From Streptomyces sp. ISL-10 (GTDB taxonomy: Bacteria > Actinomycetota > Actinomycetes > Streptomycetales > Streptomycetaceae): DNA of 64,000 nucleotides. Within the stretch, counting starts at the first letter, position 1. Every line of letters starts with the position of its first letter. The stretch spans positions 224,692 through 288,691 of the forward strand of contig NZ_JAGGOJ010000020.1 of assembly GCF_018614575.1 (NCBI RefSeq). The letters run 5' to 3'. Positions 36,091 through 44,826 of the stretch are shown here, piece after piece. The notes beneath the pieces were generated by a model that worked only from the letters and a program-made list of their open reading frames with translations, had not been told where the DNA came from and ran no database searches. The translations under genes were made by a program, and so were the position numbers.

Positions 36091-37515
36091 TCACTCGCCC
36101 GCGGCGGACGCCTTCCTGCGGAGGAAGAACACCGCGCCGCCGCCGACCAGCAGCAGGACGATCGCGATGCCCGCGATCATCGGCGTGGCGCTGGAGCCGC
36201 CCGTCTCGGCGAGGTCGCCCTCGGGGCCCTCGGAGCCCGAGGACGTGCCGCCGGCCGAGGCCGGGCTGGGCTGCGGCGACGGGGTCTCGGTGCCCGGCTG
36301 CGGCGTACCCGTGGTCTTGCAGTCCAGGACGCCCTTGAAGTTCTTCTCGAAGCCACCCGGTCCGGTGATCGTGAAGTCGTACGCCTGGTCCTCTGCGACC
36401 GGCACGGTCACCGTCCGGGACTCGCCGGCCGGGATGGTGTGCTTGGTGCCGGCCAGCTCGAAGGTGAACGGGGAGTCACCCTTGTTGCCCGCCGTGATGT
36501 CCACGCCGCCCTTGGCGCAGTTCTTCTCCGCGGTCACGGACGGGATCGCGCCCGTCTTCGCCCACGTCGCGGTCGCCGTCGCGGAGACCGTGGACTGGCT
36601 GGACCCCGCAAGGATCTGCGTCTGGCTCTTCGTCGCGCTGGCGAACGCGCGTCCCACCGGCACCGACATGGTCGCCTGCGCGCTCAGCGAGGCCGTCCCG
36701 TCGGCCGCGCCCTGGGGAACGTCGAAGTAGAGCTTGCTGCCGTTGACCGCGGAGGTGACCGGCTTGCCGGCCTCGTCCGTGATCTTGATGCCGCTGGCCG
36801 CCGCGTCGGCCGGAGGCGTGACGGTGACCTGACCGGCGTCGGTGCGCACCGTCACCGGGCCGATCCGGCTGCCGGCCTTGCCGGAGACCGCGTTCGGCTC
36901 CAGGCTCAGCGAGGCCTTGGGCTCGGCGACGTCCTCGGCGGACTTCTCCAGCCAGTCGGCCAACTTCTCCGCCTGCGGGTCCACCGCCTCGACGTCCGCG
37001 CCGTCCGAGAAGCGCCAGATGGCGACCTGGGTGCCGGCCGCCGCGGTCTCGGCGGTCAGCGACCCGGCGTCCGCGCCCTTGGCCAGCGCCGCGAGGTCGT
37101 CGACCTGCGGGTAGGAGTGCTCGAGGATCCAGCGGATCTTGCCCGCGTTCTTGTTCGAGCCGAGCGAGGTCTGACTCCAGGGAGTCTCCAGGTACTTGGC
37201 CTGCTCCTGGGTCGGGTTGTGGATGTCGATGCAGTACGTCTTCAGCTGGCCGCCACCCTCGACGGTCATCTCGAAGAGCCCGGCAGGGATCTGCTGATCC
37301 TTGCCGTCGTTGTGCAGAACAGCCTTGTGGTACGTCTTCAGCCCGTCGAGGGTGGCGACCGCGCCACCCTGGTGCTGCGTACCGTCGTCGGCGGCGGCCG
37401 TGCCCGCGCCGGCGAGAGAGCCTGTGGCGATCAGGCCCGATACGAGAGCCGCCGCGGCAAGACGACGAGCGACGCGCCGCCTGCGTGCAGCAGACGCAGA
37501 GAACACAGCAAACAC
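36091..37515 (-). CDS. Thioester-domain (TQXA) surface protein with LAXTG sortase signal
   Basis: 474 aa from GTG 37515 with GAGGGG 8 nt upstream. A twin-basic signal peptide (RRRRVARRLAAAALVSG...AAADD) leads. The thioester domain follows, with Cys in LKTYCIDIHNPT and Gln in TQVAIWRFSDG; in such domains the Cys and Gln side chains join and can bind host or environmental amines covalently. Two beta domains (about 200-290 and 300-400) and a Pro/Ser stalk lead to LAETGG, a 20-residue membrane helix and RRKASAAGE. LAXTG is the class E sortase signal used by Streptomyces. The protein is therefore anchored to peptidoglycan as an adhesin-like surface protein. A palindromic site lies about 135 nt upstream. 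Confidence 0.9.
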   Translation of the reverse strand: MFAVFSASAARRRRVARRLAAAALVSGLIATGSLAGAGTAAADDGTQHQGGAVATLDGLKTYHKAVLHNDGKDQQIPAGLFEMTVEGGGQLKTYCIDIHNPTQEQAKYLETPWSQTSLGSNKNAGKIRWILEHSYPQVDDLAALAKGADAGSLTAETAAAGTQVAIWRFSDGADVEAVDPQAEKLADWLEKSAEDVAEPKASLSLEPNAVSGKAGSRIGPVTVRTDAGQVTVTPPADAAASGIKITDEAGKPVTSAVNGSKLYFDVPQGAADGTASLSAQATMSVPVGRAFASATKSQTQILAGSSQSTVSATATATWAKTGAIPSVTAEKNCAKGGVDITAGNKGDSPFTFELAGTKHTIPAGESRTVTVPVAEDQAYDFTITGPGGFEKNFKGVLDCKTTGTPQPGTETPSPQPSPASAGGTSSGSEGPEGDLAETGGSSATPMIAGIAIVLLLVGGGAVFFLRRKASAAGE

Positions 37516-37649
37516 AGCAGAATTCCCCTCTGGGCGAGCACTTCGCGTGTGACGCGTGGGGGAAGTGTCTCGCCAGCTAACTCAAGTGCCCCGTGAGTAC
37601 CCGGGAATCCTATGGACGGCGCGCAGCCCAGTCCCCCGTCATGACATCA

Positions 37650-37678
37650 GATAACCATTCTGACTCGTAATCGTTATC
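37650..37678. promoter_or_regulatory. AT-rich palindrome upstream of the surface-protein gene
   Basis: GATAACCATT (37650-37659) and AATCGTTATC (37669-37678) form 10-bp arms, 9 of 10 complementary, around 9 nt. The arms resemble Fur/Zur-family half-sites. It lies in the 314-nt gap between ssbB and the surface-protein gene, in a markedly AT-richer stretch likely to be that gene's promoter region. Confidence 0.5.
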
Positions 37679-37730
37679 ACGGTCGGTCAGTTCACCCCCT
37701 CATCAACCCTTTTACCGACCGGCGCCCGCC

Positions 37731-37861
37731 GCTCCGTCCGGTCCGCCCGTTCCTCAACTCCCCCTCGTACACCCCTCACAGGCTCCCGCGCCCGCCACTC
37801 TGTCCGGCCGCCCGTCCCTCAACTGCCCCTCACGCAACCCCCGCAGGCGCCCGCGTCCGCC
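37731..37861. repeat. Two diverged 65-bp tandem copies covering the ssbB 3' end
   Basis: Positions 37731-37796 and 37797-37861 align at roughly 80 percent by eye (shared GTCCGG, CCGCCCGT, CCTCAACT and CCCGCG words). The second copy holds the last codons and stop of ssbB, so the first is a copy of that gene end. A 27-bp tandem pair (about 37864-37917) lies inside the ssbB tail. Confidence 0.65.
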
Positions 37862-38351
37862 CGCTCACGCCATCCGAGCCGACCGCGCCGCTCACGCCAT
37901 GCGAGCCGACCGTGCCATGCGCACCGGCCGCACCGCTCGCGCCATCCGCCTCGCCCGGCTCCGCCCGCCGGGCCGCCGCCGGCACCTGTTCGCCCCTCGT
38001 CACTCGCCGGAACGCCGCCGTCCCGCGGGTCAGGTCGTGCCCCGCCGCGAGCGCGTCGATGTCCACGAACGTCCGGCGCCTGCCCTCGCCGTCCTCTTCC
38101 CGCACCTTCAACCTGCCGTGCACGACGAGCGGTTCACCCACCGATACGGAAGCGGCCAGATTGGCCGCGAGCGTGCGCCACGCGAAGACCGTGTAGAAGC
38201 TCGTCGGCCCGTCGGTCCAGTTACCGCTCTGCCGGTCCCACCGTCGCGAGGGCACCGCGAAACGGAATCGCGCCATCCCTCCCGTGGCCGTTTCCCGGTA
38301 CTCCACATTCGTGGCCACATTCCCCACCACCGTCACCACGGTGTCGTTCAT
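37830..38351 (-). CDS. ssbB: Single-stranded DNA-binding protein, SsbB type
   Basis: 173 aa. I chose ATG 38351 (MNDTVVTVVGNVATNVEYRE) with GGGGAGG 10 nt before; the GTG at 38360 sits too close to that site. The OB fold shows ARFRFAVPSRRWDRQSG, TSFYTVFAWRTLAANLA and GEPLVVHGRLKVRE. The acidic C-terminal tip of the housekeeping SSB is missing. That marks the SsbB paralogue, which in Streptomyces is tied to chromosome segregation in spores. The tail is low complexity with a nine-residue repeat (HGVSGAVGS, DGVSGRTRA) from 27-bp DNA copies. Confidence 0.9.
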   Translation of the reverse strand: MNDTVVTVVGNVATNVEYRETATGGMARFRFAVPSRRWDRQSGNWTDGPTSFYTVFAWRTLAANLAASVSVGEPLVVHGRLKVREEDGEGRRRTFVDIDALAAGHDLTRGTAAFRRVTRGEQVPAAARRAEPGEADGASGAAGAHGTVGSHGVSGAVGSDGVSGRTRAPAGVA

Positions 38352-38492
38352 GACGGTCACCTCCCCGTCCGGTTGCGTTGTCCGATCGCTGTCGGCTCAC
38401 TGCCGACTCGCTGCCGATCGGACTCCATGCTGGACCGGACGGGGAAGACCCGCAGACGCCTGTGGACAGACGTCGCGTTGGGGAAAACCCGG

Positions 38493-40436
38493 TCACCCGA
38501 TCCGGGTACGCACCCTTCCATGTCCCGTGCCCGGACCCACCCCCGGCCGTGTGGTCCCCGACACCGTCCCGGAGACCGTCGCGTACTGCTCCCGCACCTC
38601 CCGGTACCGCATGAGCTCTGCCGAGACCGGGTCGAGCACCTTCGCCCTTCCGCACCCGGCGGCCGCCTCCTGCAATCTGCGTCTGATGTCCTGCCCGTAC
38701 CGCCGGGCGGGCCCCCTGGCCGCCGCCGCACATCCCCACTCCACCAGCGGGCCGCCCACGATCCCCGCGAGCATCACCAGCACCGGCGGTACGAGCCCCG
38801 GCTCCAGCACGCCGATGATCTGGCCCACCAGCCACAGCCCCCCGTAGATCTGAAGCAGCGTCATGGACACCTGGGCCAGCACAGCGGCCGGCCACCACGC
38901 GGGCCGCTGCGGCCGTCCGCTCGTCGCCGCGGCCTCGCGCGCCGCGAGCTCGTCCAGCGCCTCCGGCAGCCCCTGCGCACCGCGTACCGCCGCCTCCCGC
39001 ACGGCCTGCCCCCAAGGGGCAGGCAGCCCGCGCGAGGCTTCGCCGGCGACCGTGCGGACCGCCTGTTCGACCCGCTGGCGCGCGGTGAGTTCCTCTTCCA
39101 CCGGCACGACGGGCGGCATCAGCGCAGCCCCCGGCATGCGCTTGCGCTCGTACCAGCGCCACAGGCGCAGCCACGGCGTCCCGCACGCCCGCCCCGCGTT
39201 CCTGTGCCACTCGCGCTCCGCCGCCTCCCCGGCCGCCGTCGCGCCGATCGCGTCCGCCAGCCGTGCCGAGAAGTCCTCGCGGGCGCGCTCGTCCAGCCCC
39301 GTCCGGCCTTCGGCGACGTACACGGGGCGCAGCTTCGCCGCCGCCGCGTCCACGTCCGCGGACAGCCGCAGCGCCGGTGCGCCGCGTTCCTGCACGAACG
39401 TGCCGATCATCTCGCGCAGTTCACCGACGCCCTCACCGGTGAGCGCCGACAGTGCCAGGACGGTGGCGCCCGGTTCCCCGTGCTCGCCCAGCGCCATTCC
39501 GTCCTCGTCGAGGAGGCGTCGCAGATCGTCGAGCACCTGGTCGGCGGCTTCGCCGGGCAGCCGGTCGATCTGGTTGAGCACCACGAAGGTGATCTCGGCG
39601 TGCCCGGCGAGCGGCCTGAGGTAGCGCTCGTGCAGGGCCGCGTCCGCGTACTTCTCGGGGTCGACGACCCAGATCACCGCGTCGACGAGCGCGAGCACCC
39701 GGTCGACCTGTTCCCGGTGGCGTACGAGGGCCGAGTCGTGGTCCGGCAGGTCGACCAGGACCAGCCCCTGCAACTGCTCGTCGCCGTCGCCGCCGGCGAG
39801 CGGCCTGCGGCGCAGCCGTCCCGGGATGGCGAGCCGGTCAAGGAGGCCGGCGGCCCCGTCCGACCAGGTGCAGGCGATGGGCGCCGACGTCGTGGGCCTG
39901 CGCAGCCCGGTCTCCGCGATGCGCACTCCGGCGAGCGCGTTGAACAGGGTCGACTTGCCGCTGCCGGTCGCCCCGGCGATGGCGACGACCGTGTGGCGCG
40001 AGGAGAGCCGCTGGCGCGTGGCGGCTTCGTCGAGGACCCGGCCGGCCTCGGCGAGGGTGCGTCCGTCCAGCCGGGTCTGGGAGAGCCCCAGCAGTTCCCG
40101 CAGCGCGTTCAGCCGGTGGCGCAGCGGTCCGCTGTAAGCGCCGCCGATCGGCAGGTGGTCGTCCCGGTCCCCCGGCCCGGCGTCGCGCCCGTCCTCGCCC
40201 CTGTCCTGGTCCGCCTCCGGGTCCTCGTCCTCGTCCAGGGCGTCGGCCGCGTGCCGCAGCTCGGCGCGACGCGCGATCAGCCCGTCGTCCCAGCGCCCAC
40301 CGGCCCGTTCACCGACAGGGGCGCCGACGGCGGCACCGTCCAGGGCACCGTTCACAGCCCCGTTCACAGCCCCGCCCACGGTTCCGGCGGCGGTCTCGTT
40401 CCCCGCCTCGTTCTGGTCGTCGGTGACGGCGGTCAC
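38493..40436 (-). CDS. YfjP-type GTPase with membrane helices
   Basis: 647 aa from GTG 40436. A long acidic Gly/Asp-rich N-terminus precedes a TrmE-Era-EngA-like G domain: P-loop AIAGATGSGKSTLFNAL, LRRPTTSAPIACTW, LVDLPDHDS and VVLNQIDRLPG (NQID). The C-terminal half has helical segments and two to three membrane spans (VLAQVSMTLLQIYGGLWLV; VPPVLVMLAGIVGGPLV). Such proteins are fission-type, membrane-attached GTPases with no settled function. The start is 7 nt after the stop of the partner GTPase gene, so the pair forms an operon and probably a heteromeric complex. Confidence 0.85.
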   Translation of the reverse strand: MTAVTDDQNEAGNETAAGTVGGAVNGAVNGALDGAAVGAPVGERAGGRWDDGLIARRAELRHAADALDEDEDPEADQDRGEDGRDAGPGDRDDHLPIGGAYSGPLRHRLNALRELLGLSQTRLDGRTLAEAGRVLDEAATRQRLSSRHTVVAIAGATGSGKSTLFNALAGVRIAETGLRRPTTSAPIACTWSDGAAGLLDRLAIPGRLRRRPLAGGDGDEQLQGLVLVDLPDHDSALVRHREQVDRVLALVDAVIWVVDPEKYADAALHERYLRPLAGHAEITFVVLNQIDRLPGEAADQVLDDLRRLLDEDGMALGEHGEPGATVLALSALTGEGVGELREMIGTFVQERGAPALRLSADVDAAAAKLRPVYVAEGRTGLDERAREDFSARLADAIGATAAGEAAEREWHRNAGRACGTPWLRLWRWYERKRMPGAALMPPVVPVEEELTARQRVEQAVRTVAGEASRGLPAPWGQAVREAAVRGAQGLPEALDELAAREAAATSGRPQRPAWWPAAVLAQVSMTLLQIYGGLWLVGQIIGVLEPGLVPPVLVMLAGIVGGPLVEWGCAAAARGPARRYGQDIRRRLQEAAAGCGRAKVLDPVSAELMRYREVREQYATVSGTVSGTTRPGVGPGTGHGRVRTRIG

Positions 40437-40442
40437 CCGCGC

Positions 40443-42071
40443 TCACCTCTCCTTCTGCAGTAGGGACAGCGCGGCGATCAGCTCGGCCTGCGGCTCGGGG
40501 GTCACTTCGAGTGCGTCCAGTGGCGCCAGCCGGCGGTCCCGTTCGCTGTGCAGCACGTGGTCGATGTACGTCGAGACCAGCTCGCCGCCCTTGTCGCGCA
40601 GCCGCAGCGCGCCCTGGGCGCCGATGCGTTCGGCCAGGCGCTCCCCCGCGCCGCGGGCGCGCCGGCCGCCGAGCAGGGCGGTGGCGAGAAGCGCGGCGAC
40701 GGTCTCGGGGTCGGGGGCGGCGTTGCGTTCCATCCCCCGTGCCTCCTCCTCGGCGAGCTCCTCCAGGACCCGCCGCCAGCGGCGTACGGCCATCCCGATC
40801 CGTTCGCTCGTCTCCAGGTCGACGCGGTGGTGCGGGCTGACGGCCGCCGCGGCCGGCTCGCGTCGCCAGGCTCTTTGCACATGCTCGTCGGCGGCGGCGA
40901 CGGCGCACTGCAGGAGCGCGGACAGACTGGCGACGAGGGCGTCGAGCAGTTCAGCCGCCGTGCAGTCCCGCGGGTAACCCCGCCAGCGGGTGCGCGCGTC
41001 ACCGGCGAGCACGGCACCGGCCCGAAGCTGGCCGCGCACGCGTTCACTTTGCTTCTCGTACGCCTCCTCCACCGCGCCCGTGAGCCGTACGGCCGCCGCG
41101 TACTGGGCCGCCACCGCGCTCGCCAGCTCCGGCATCCGCGCGTCGAGGGAGGCGATCACCCCGCCCGCGGTGCGCCCGAGCACCTGCTGGCGGGCGGCCG
41201 GGTCCTGGGCCCGGTGGGCCAGCCAGGACAGCAGGGGCGCGACGGCGGTGGTGGGCAGCAGCCCGTTGCCGGCGCCCGCGGACTCGGGCAGCTCGGGGAT
41301 CGTGAACCGGGGCACGTGGCCCAGCCCGGCCTTGGTGAGCAGCGCCGCGTACTGCCGCGACACCTCCTCGACGACCTGGTGCGGCACCCGGTCCAACACG
41401 GTGATCAGCGTGGCGTCGTATTCCTTGGCCGTACGCAACAGGTGCCACGGCACGGCGTCGGCGTAGCGGGAGGCAGTCGTCACCATCACCCATACGTCTG
41501 CGGCGCAGATCAACTCGGCGGCCAGCACCCGGTTCTCCACGACGAGCGAGTCGATGTCGGGCGCGTCGAGGAGCGCGAGGCCGCGCGGCAGGGTGGACGC
41601 GGTCTCGATCCGCAGCGGCTTCTCCTCGACGGCCTGCCCCCCGGCCCCGCGCTGCCGCTCTCCCACGTCCCTCTCCCCCTGCTCGTCGGCGGGGGGCATC
41701 CATACGCGGGTGAACTGCGGAAGCACCCGCATCCCTGCGAACCAGTGGTGGTCGTCGGGGTGGCAGACGAGCACGGGCGTCCGCGTGGTGGGCCGCAGCA
41801 CCCCGGCCTCGCTGACCTTCCTGCCCACAAGGGAGTTGACGAGTGTGGACTTTCCGGCGCCGGTGGATCCGCCGATGACGGCGAGCAGCGGGGCGTCGGG
41901 GTCCTTGAGCCGGGGCACGAGATAGTCGTCGAGCTGGGCGAGCAGCTCGACGCGCGTCTGCCGGGCGCGCGGCGCGCCGTGAAGAGGGAGCGGCAGACGC
42001 ACGGCGGCGACACGGTCGCGCAGGGCGGAGAGTGCGTCGATCAGCTGAGGCCGTGCATCCAAGGTCACCAC
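40443..42071 (-). CDS. Dynamin-like GTPase, partner of the YfjP-type protein
   Basis: 542 aa from GTG 42071 or the GTG next to it; no strong ribosome site is visible. The G domain has P-loop AVIGGSTGAGKSTLVNSLVG, LRPTTRTPVLVCHPDD, LLDAPDIDSLVVENR and TVLDRVPHQV (a degenerate G4). A helical stalk follows (about 300-520) with a conserved ERLAERIGAQGALRLRDKGG end. There are no membrane helices. This gene pair is conserved in actinobacteria. By analogy to dynamins it may remodel or sense the membrane together with the downstream protein. Confidence 0.85.
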   Translation of the reverse strand: MVTLDARPQLIDALSALRDRVAAVRLPLPLHGAPRARQTRVELLAQLDDYLVPRLKDPDAPLLAVIGGSTGAGKSTLVNSLVGRKVSEAGVLRPTTRTPVLVCHPDDHHWFAGMRVLPQFTRVWMPPADEQGERDVGERQRGAGGQAVEEKPLRIETASTLPRGLALLDAPDIDSLVVENRVLAAELICAADVWVMVTTASRYADAVPWHLLRTAKEYDATLITVLDRVPHQVVEEVSRQYAALLTKAGLGHVPRFTIPELPESAGAGNGLLPTTAVAPLLSWLAHRAQDPAARQQVLGRTAGGVIASLDARMPELASAVAAQYAAAVRLTGAVEEAYEKQSERVRGQLRAGAVLAGDARTRWRGYPRDCTAAELLDALVASLSALLQCAVAAADEHVQRAWRREPAAAAVSPHHRVDLETSERIGMAVRRWRRVLEELAEEEARGMERNAAPDPETVAALLATALLGGRRARGAGERLAERIGAQGALRLRDKGGELVSTYIDHVLHSERDRRLAPLDALEVTPEPQAELIAALSLLQKER

Positions 42072-42366
42072 ATGCGAAGAATGCCCAATTTGATCGGCTT
42101 TTTGAAGCGTATGGGCCTCTCTGCGCGCCGATCAGACAGATGGGACACACGGGGCGAGTGGGACTCAGGCATAACGAGTGCACAACACCCGCGACGCCAG
42201 GCGTCAAAAGCGATGCACGAATCGCACCCGCCTGCGATTATCGGTTCGCTTCACCGAACCTCCACATCGTGTCACGCAGGTGAGGCAACCGGGCCAAGGC
42301 GATCGGAGCCCTATCCTTGTCCCCGACAGGTCGGACCACCCCTCGTGGGGGTCCAGGCCGCTTCCG

Positions 42367-42439
42367 GCCCCCGTAGCTCAGTGGATAGAGCAGGCGCCTT
42401 CTAAGCGCTTGGCCGCAGGTTCGAGTCCTGCCGGGGGCG
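42367..42439 (+). tRNA. tRNA-Arg (anticodon UCU)
   Basis: A 73-nt cloverleaf: acceptor GCCCCCG/CGGGGGC, D arm GCTC...GAGC, anticodon arm GGCGC-CTTCTAA-GCGCT with TCT at 34-36, T arm GCAGG-TTCGAGT-CCTGC, discriminator G. CCA is not encoded. It reads AGA. It is the integration site of the element to its right. The second half from the anticodon loop is copied at 47219. Confidence 0.95.
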
Positions 42440-42532
42440 CACCACCCGCACCACCCTCAGGCCCTCCTCCCGGGAGGGCCTTCTTGCTGGTCAGGGGCAC
42501 ATTAGCGGGTGAGGCGTAGAGGGCGCGTAAGC
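42397..42532. repeat. Left attachment-site repeat (attL)
   Basis: These 136 bp recur at 47219-47354 with two mismatches; the first 86 are identical. The repeat starts in the tRNA-Arg anticodon loop, includes the tRNA 3' half and terminator, and runs about 95 bp beyond. Weaker similarity continues for roughly another 50 bp. Confidence 0.92.
42459..42481 (+). terminator. Terminator of tRNA-Arg
   Basis: AGGCCCTCC (42459-42467) pairs with GGAGGGCCT (42473-42481), followed by TCTTG. The same hairpin recurs inside the right copy of the repeat (47281-47303), there with a better T-run. Confidence 0.75.
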
Positions 42533-42639
42533 GCCGGAACGCCCTCGGATGATCACGAGGGGGGTCCGGCGCTGTCCGGCTGGATCCGGGTTTCTGCGGG
42601 TGGCCCTGTCGAATACGTGTCGAAGTTTTCGCGGGTGTC

Positions 42640-43182
42640 TCAGCGATCTTCCGTCAGGTCGGGGAGGTCTCCCCCGGCCTCGATCCGCTTCTGGTGGTCC
42701 TTGAGCTGACCGGAGATGCACCGGGCGTACGTGGCGAGCAGGACAGGGACACTGTTGCCAGCCCACTCGGCGACCTGCGCCGGCGGTATACCCGCGTTGA
42801 GCCACGTCGTCAGGCAGGTGTGGCGGAGGTATTAAACGCGCTTACCGAGCGGCGAGGCGAATTCCTCGGGCAGTAGGACTTCCTTTCGAGCGGTCCGCCA
42901 GGCGCGGCGGAATATACGGCGTACTCCACGGCCACATTTAGGATCCTGCGATTGCGCTTGATCGAGGAGGCCGCTGCGGTCGAGCCGTCCAGCTTGGTCG
43001 CGAGAGCGTGGAGCACGTCGTCAACCCGTCGCGGGTCCTCCCAGGCCGCCATGGACTCGGTGTTCCGCTCGACCTGATCGCCTGGGTCCGAGACCACAGA
43101 GCCGAGCGAGTACGACAAGGCGATGCCGATCGTGACAGCCCATCTGGCGAAGGTCGAGCGGGCGGTCAGTCGGACCGGCACC
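42640..43182 (-). pseudogene. Tyrosine integrase remnant
   Basis: The C-terminal part reads LPEEFASPLGKRV, then a TAA stop, then YLRHTCLTTWLNAGIPPAQV and AEWAGNSVPVLLATYARC, ending in TGA at 42640. RH and the Tyr nucleophile are thus still recognisable. The N-terminal part reads DPRRVDDVLHALATKLDGST and RILNVAVEYAV and then jumps to WRTARKEV, so most of the catalytic domain has been deleted. The nonsense codon lies near 42833. It is the integrase of the surrounding element, and the family recombines attP with tRNA attB sites. Confidence 0.88.
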
Positions 43183-43184
43183 TC

Positions 43185-43328
43185 TCAGGCCTGGCAGCCG
43201 TACGCACGGTCCAGCAGGCTCTCGTCGAAGCATTGCGCGAGGAAGATGCCCAGAGCGTTCCGTCGCAAGCCGTAGAGGCGTTCGCCCGTCGGATCTCTGA
43301 GCATCCGGACATACTCCCGTTCTGACAT
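43185..43328 (-). CDS. 47-codon ORF in the element, unknown
   Basis: ATG 43328 to TGA 43185 gives a 47-aa basic, helical peptide starting MSEREYVRMLRDPTGERLYG. A weak AGGTG lies about 4 nt upstream. It sits just upstream of the integrase remnant, where excisionase or control genes usually lie, but shows no helix-turn-helix. It may be an intact small gene or the tail of a lost one. The rest of 43329-43578 shows nothing. Confidence 0.35.
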   Translation of the reverse strand: MSEREYVRMLRDPTGERLYGLRRNALGIFLAQCFDESLLDRAYGCQA

Positions 43329-43578
43329 CCACACCTGACATCACCGACGGTGGACAGTGGCAGCCCCGAGCGGCCCAACACGACCTCGCCGCCCCCAATT
43401 GTGAGTGCCGCGACACGTCGCCGATCGAACTCCGGGTTCCACTGTCAGTGGCTGGCACTACTCGTTGATGTAAGACGTCCGCAGACCAGCTCTGCTACCT
43501 GTGTGATCACAGGACAGCTGCCACACCGGCGAGTAGGCGTGGGCCGCTGGCGGCTAGCAGGTTGGGATGGCGCAACGG

Positions 43579-44697
43579 TCAGCGAACCTTCTTCCATTCC
43601 CTGACCAACGCACCGATGACGTCGTTTTGATCAATTGGCACCCCGGCGATTTGAAGCCGCAGCAGCCCCTCACACGCCTTGATGTAGGCGGCGCCCATTG
43701 CATAGGTGGTCGAACCTGCGACGGTGGCGTTTACGGCACTCCCGACGAGCGGGAAGGCAAGTTTGAGCAAGCTCGATGCCGTCCTAGCTGCTGTTCCCAC
43801 CCCGATAACGGCCGTGCAGGCGGCAGCCAAGGATTTCGGTTCAATGCTGAAGCCCATGACCCGAGTGATGCGGGCAAACATCGCAACCTGCAGGGCGCTC
43901 AGCGGGCCTATGTCGTAGAGTGGAATTGGCACCGCAGCAATGGCAGCCGCCTTTAGAGCAGTTTCCGCTACGATGGCATTTGCTTCCTTTATCTTCAGTT
44001 CGAGGTTCACTCGCTGGCGGCTCGCCAAGGTTCGTTTTTGTGCCAACGGCAGCACATGCATCAGCGCTTCAAGAAGCTCGGTGAGGCCATGCGACTTAAC
44101 CAGAATACTTTGGCCCGCAACGGTAAGCAATTTGTCCTGGGCAAGCACGGGAAACGGTCGCGATTCCACAATGGGTAGCCGCATGTCATCGATAACGGCC
44201 CGAAGATTAGTTACCTCGACTGAGTCCTTGTCGAGACACCTCGTCAGGACAAAAGCCGTATGAACTTCCTTCGCCAGATCCCGGACGAGATTTGCTTCAA
44301 AATCCTCAATGCGGCCATTGTCGACCAGGTTACAGAAGAGGGAAAAGTGAATTTCCGACTCTTCAGCCATCACTTCTTCCTTGATCCGGCTAAGGAAGTA
44401 GTGAGCAACTTCCGCCGCGCTTTTTCCCAACTCGAAACCAGGCGTGTCGTATACCGTAATCGGCAAACCTGGTCGACGATACCGCTTGATCTCCTGGGTT
44501 ACGGGCCTGCCCGTTCCGACCGGCGCAATACGCTCTCCGAAGATTGCATTAACGAGGGTGCTTTTACCCGCTCCCGGTCGGCCAGTCAGCATAATATTGA
44601 GCATGGCTTCCTCTTGCTCCGCCTGAGCTAGCCCCTCCTCAAAGATGGCTGCGATGTCGAAGTCGTTGCCGTCATGGGCACGGGTGTCTGCGTTCAC
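43579..44697 (-). CDS. Membrane-associated GTPase with DUF697 domain
   Basis: 372 aa from GTG 44697 with AGGGGA 6 nt before. G1 is GRPGAGKST (39-47), the G2 Thr lies in GTGRPVTQEI, G3 is YDTPGFE (83-89) and G4 is LTRCLDKDS (151-159, TRxxD instead of NKxD). After a helical spacer comes a DUF697-like region (about 240-350): ALKAAAIAAVPIPLYDIGPL, then SALQVAMFARITRVMGF, with two hydrophobic hairpins. Related GTPases lie at membranes; some resemble immunity-related GTPases. It is the last gene of a three-gene leftward operon inside the mobile element, 129 nt after the membrane-protein gene. Composition is lower in GC than the chromosome. Function unknown; a defence or stress role is inference. 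Confidence 0.85.
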   Translation of the reverse strand: MNADTRAHDGNDFDIAAIFEEGLAQAEQEEAMLNIMLTGRPGAGKSTLVNAIFGERIAPVGTGRPVTQEIKRYRRPGLPITVYDTPGFELGKSAAEVAHYFLSRIKEEVMAEESEIHFSLFCNLVDNGRIEDFEANLVRDLAKEVHTAFVLTRCLDKDSVEVTNLRAVIDDMRLPIVESRPFPVLAQDKLLTVAGQSILVKSHGLTELLEALMHVLPLAQKRTLASRQRVNLELKIKEANAIVAETALKAAAIAAVPIPLYDIGPLSALQVAMFARITRVMGFSIEPKSLAAACTAVIGVGTAARTASSLLKLAFPLVGSAVNATVAGSTTYAMGAAYIKACEGLLRLQIAGVPIDQNDVIGALVREWKKVR

Positions 44698-44826
44698 TTT
44701 AGTCCCCTTGGTGGTTTCCGAATGCTCTCACTTTGCCTGACTTGGACCTAGCACTCTTAGCAAGCCAGATACGGCCGAGAGACTTTTTCCATGATTGCAA
44801 GGCATGGCAAAGAGGGCTCGCCTGTG

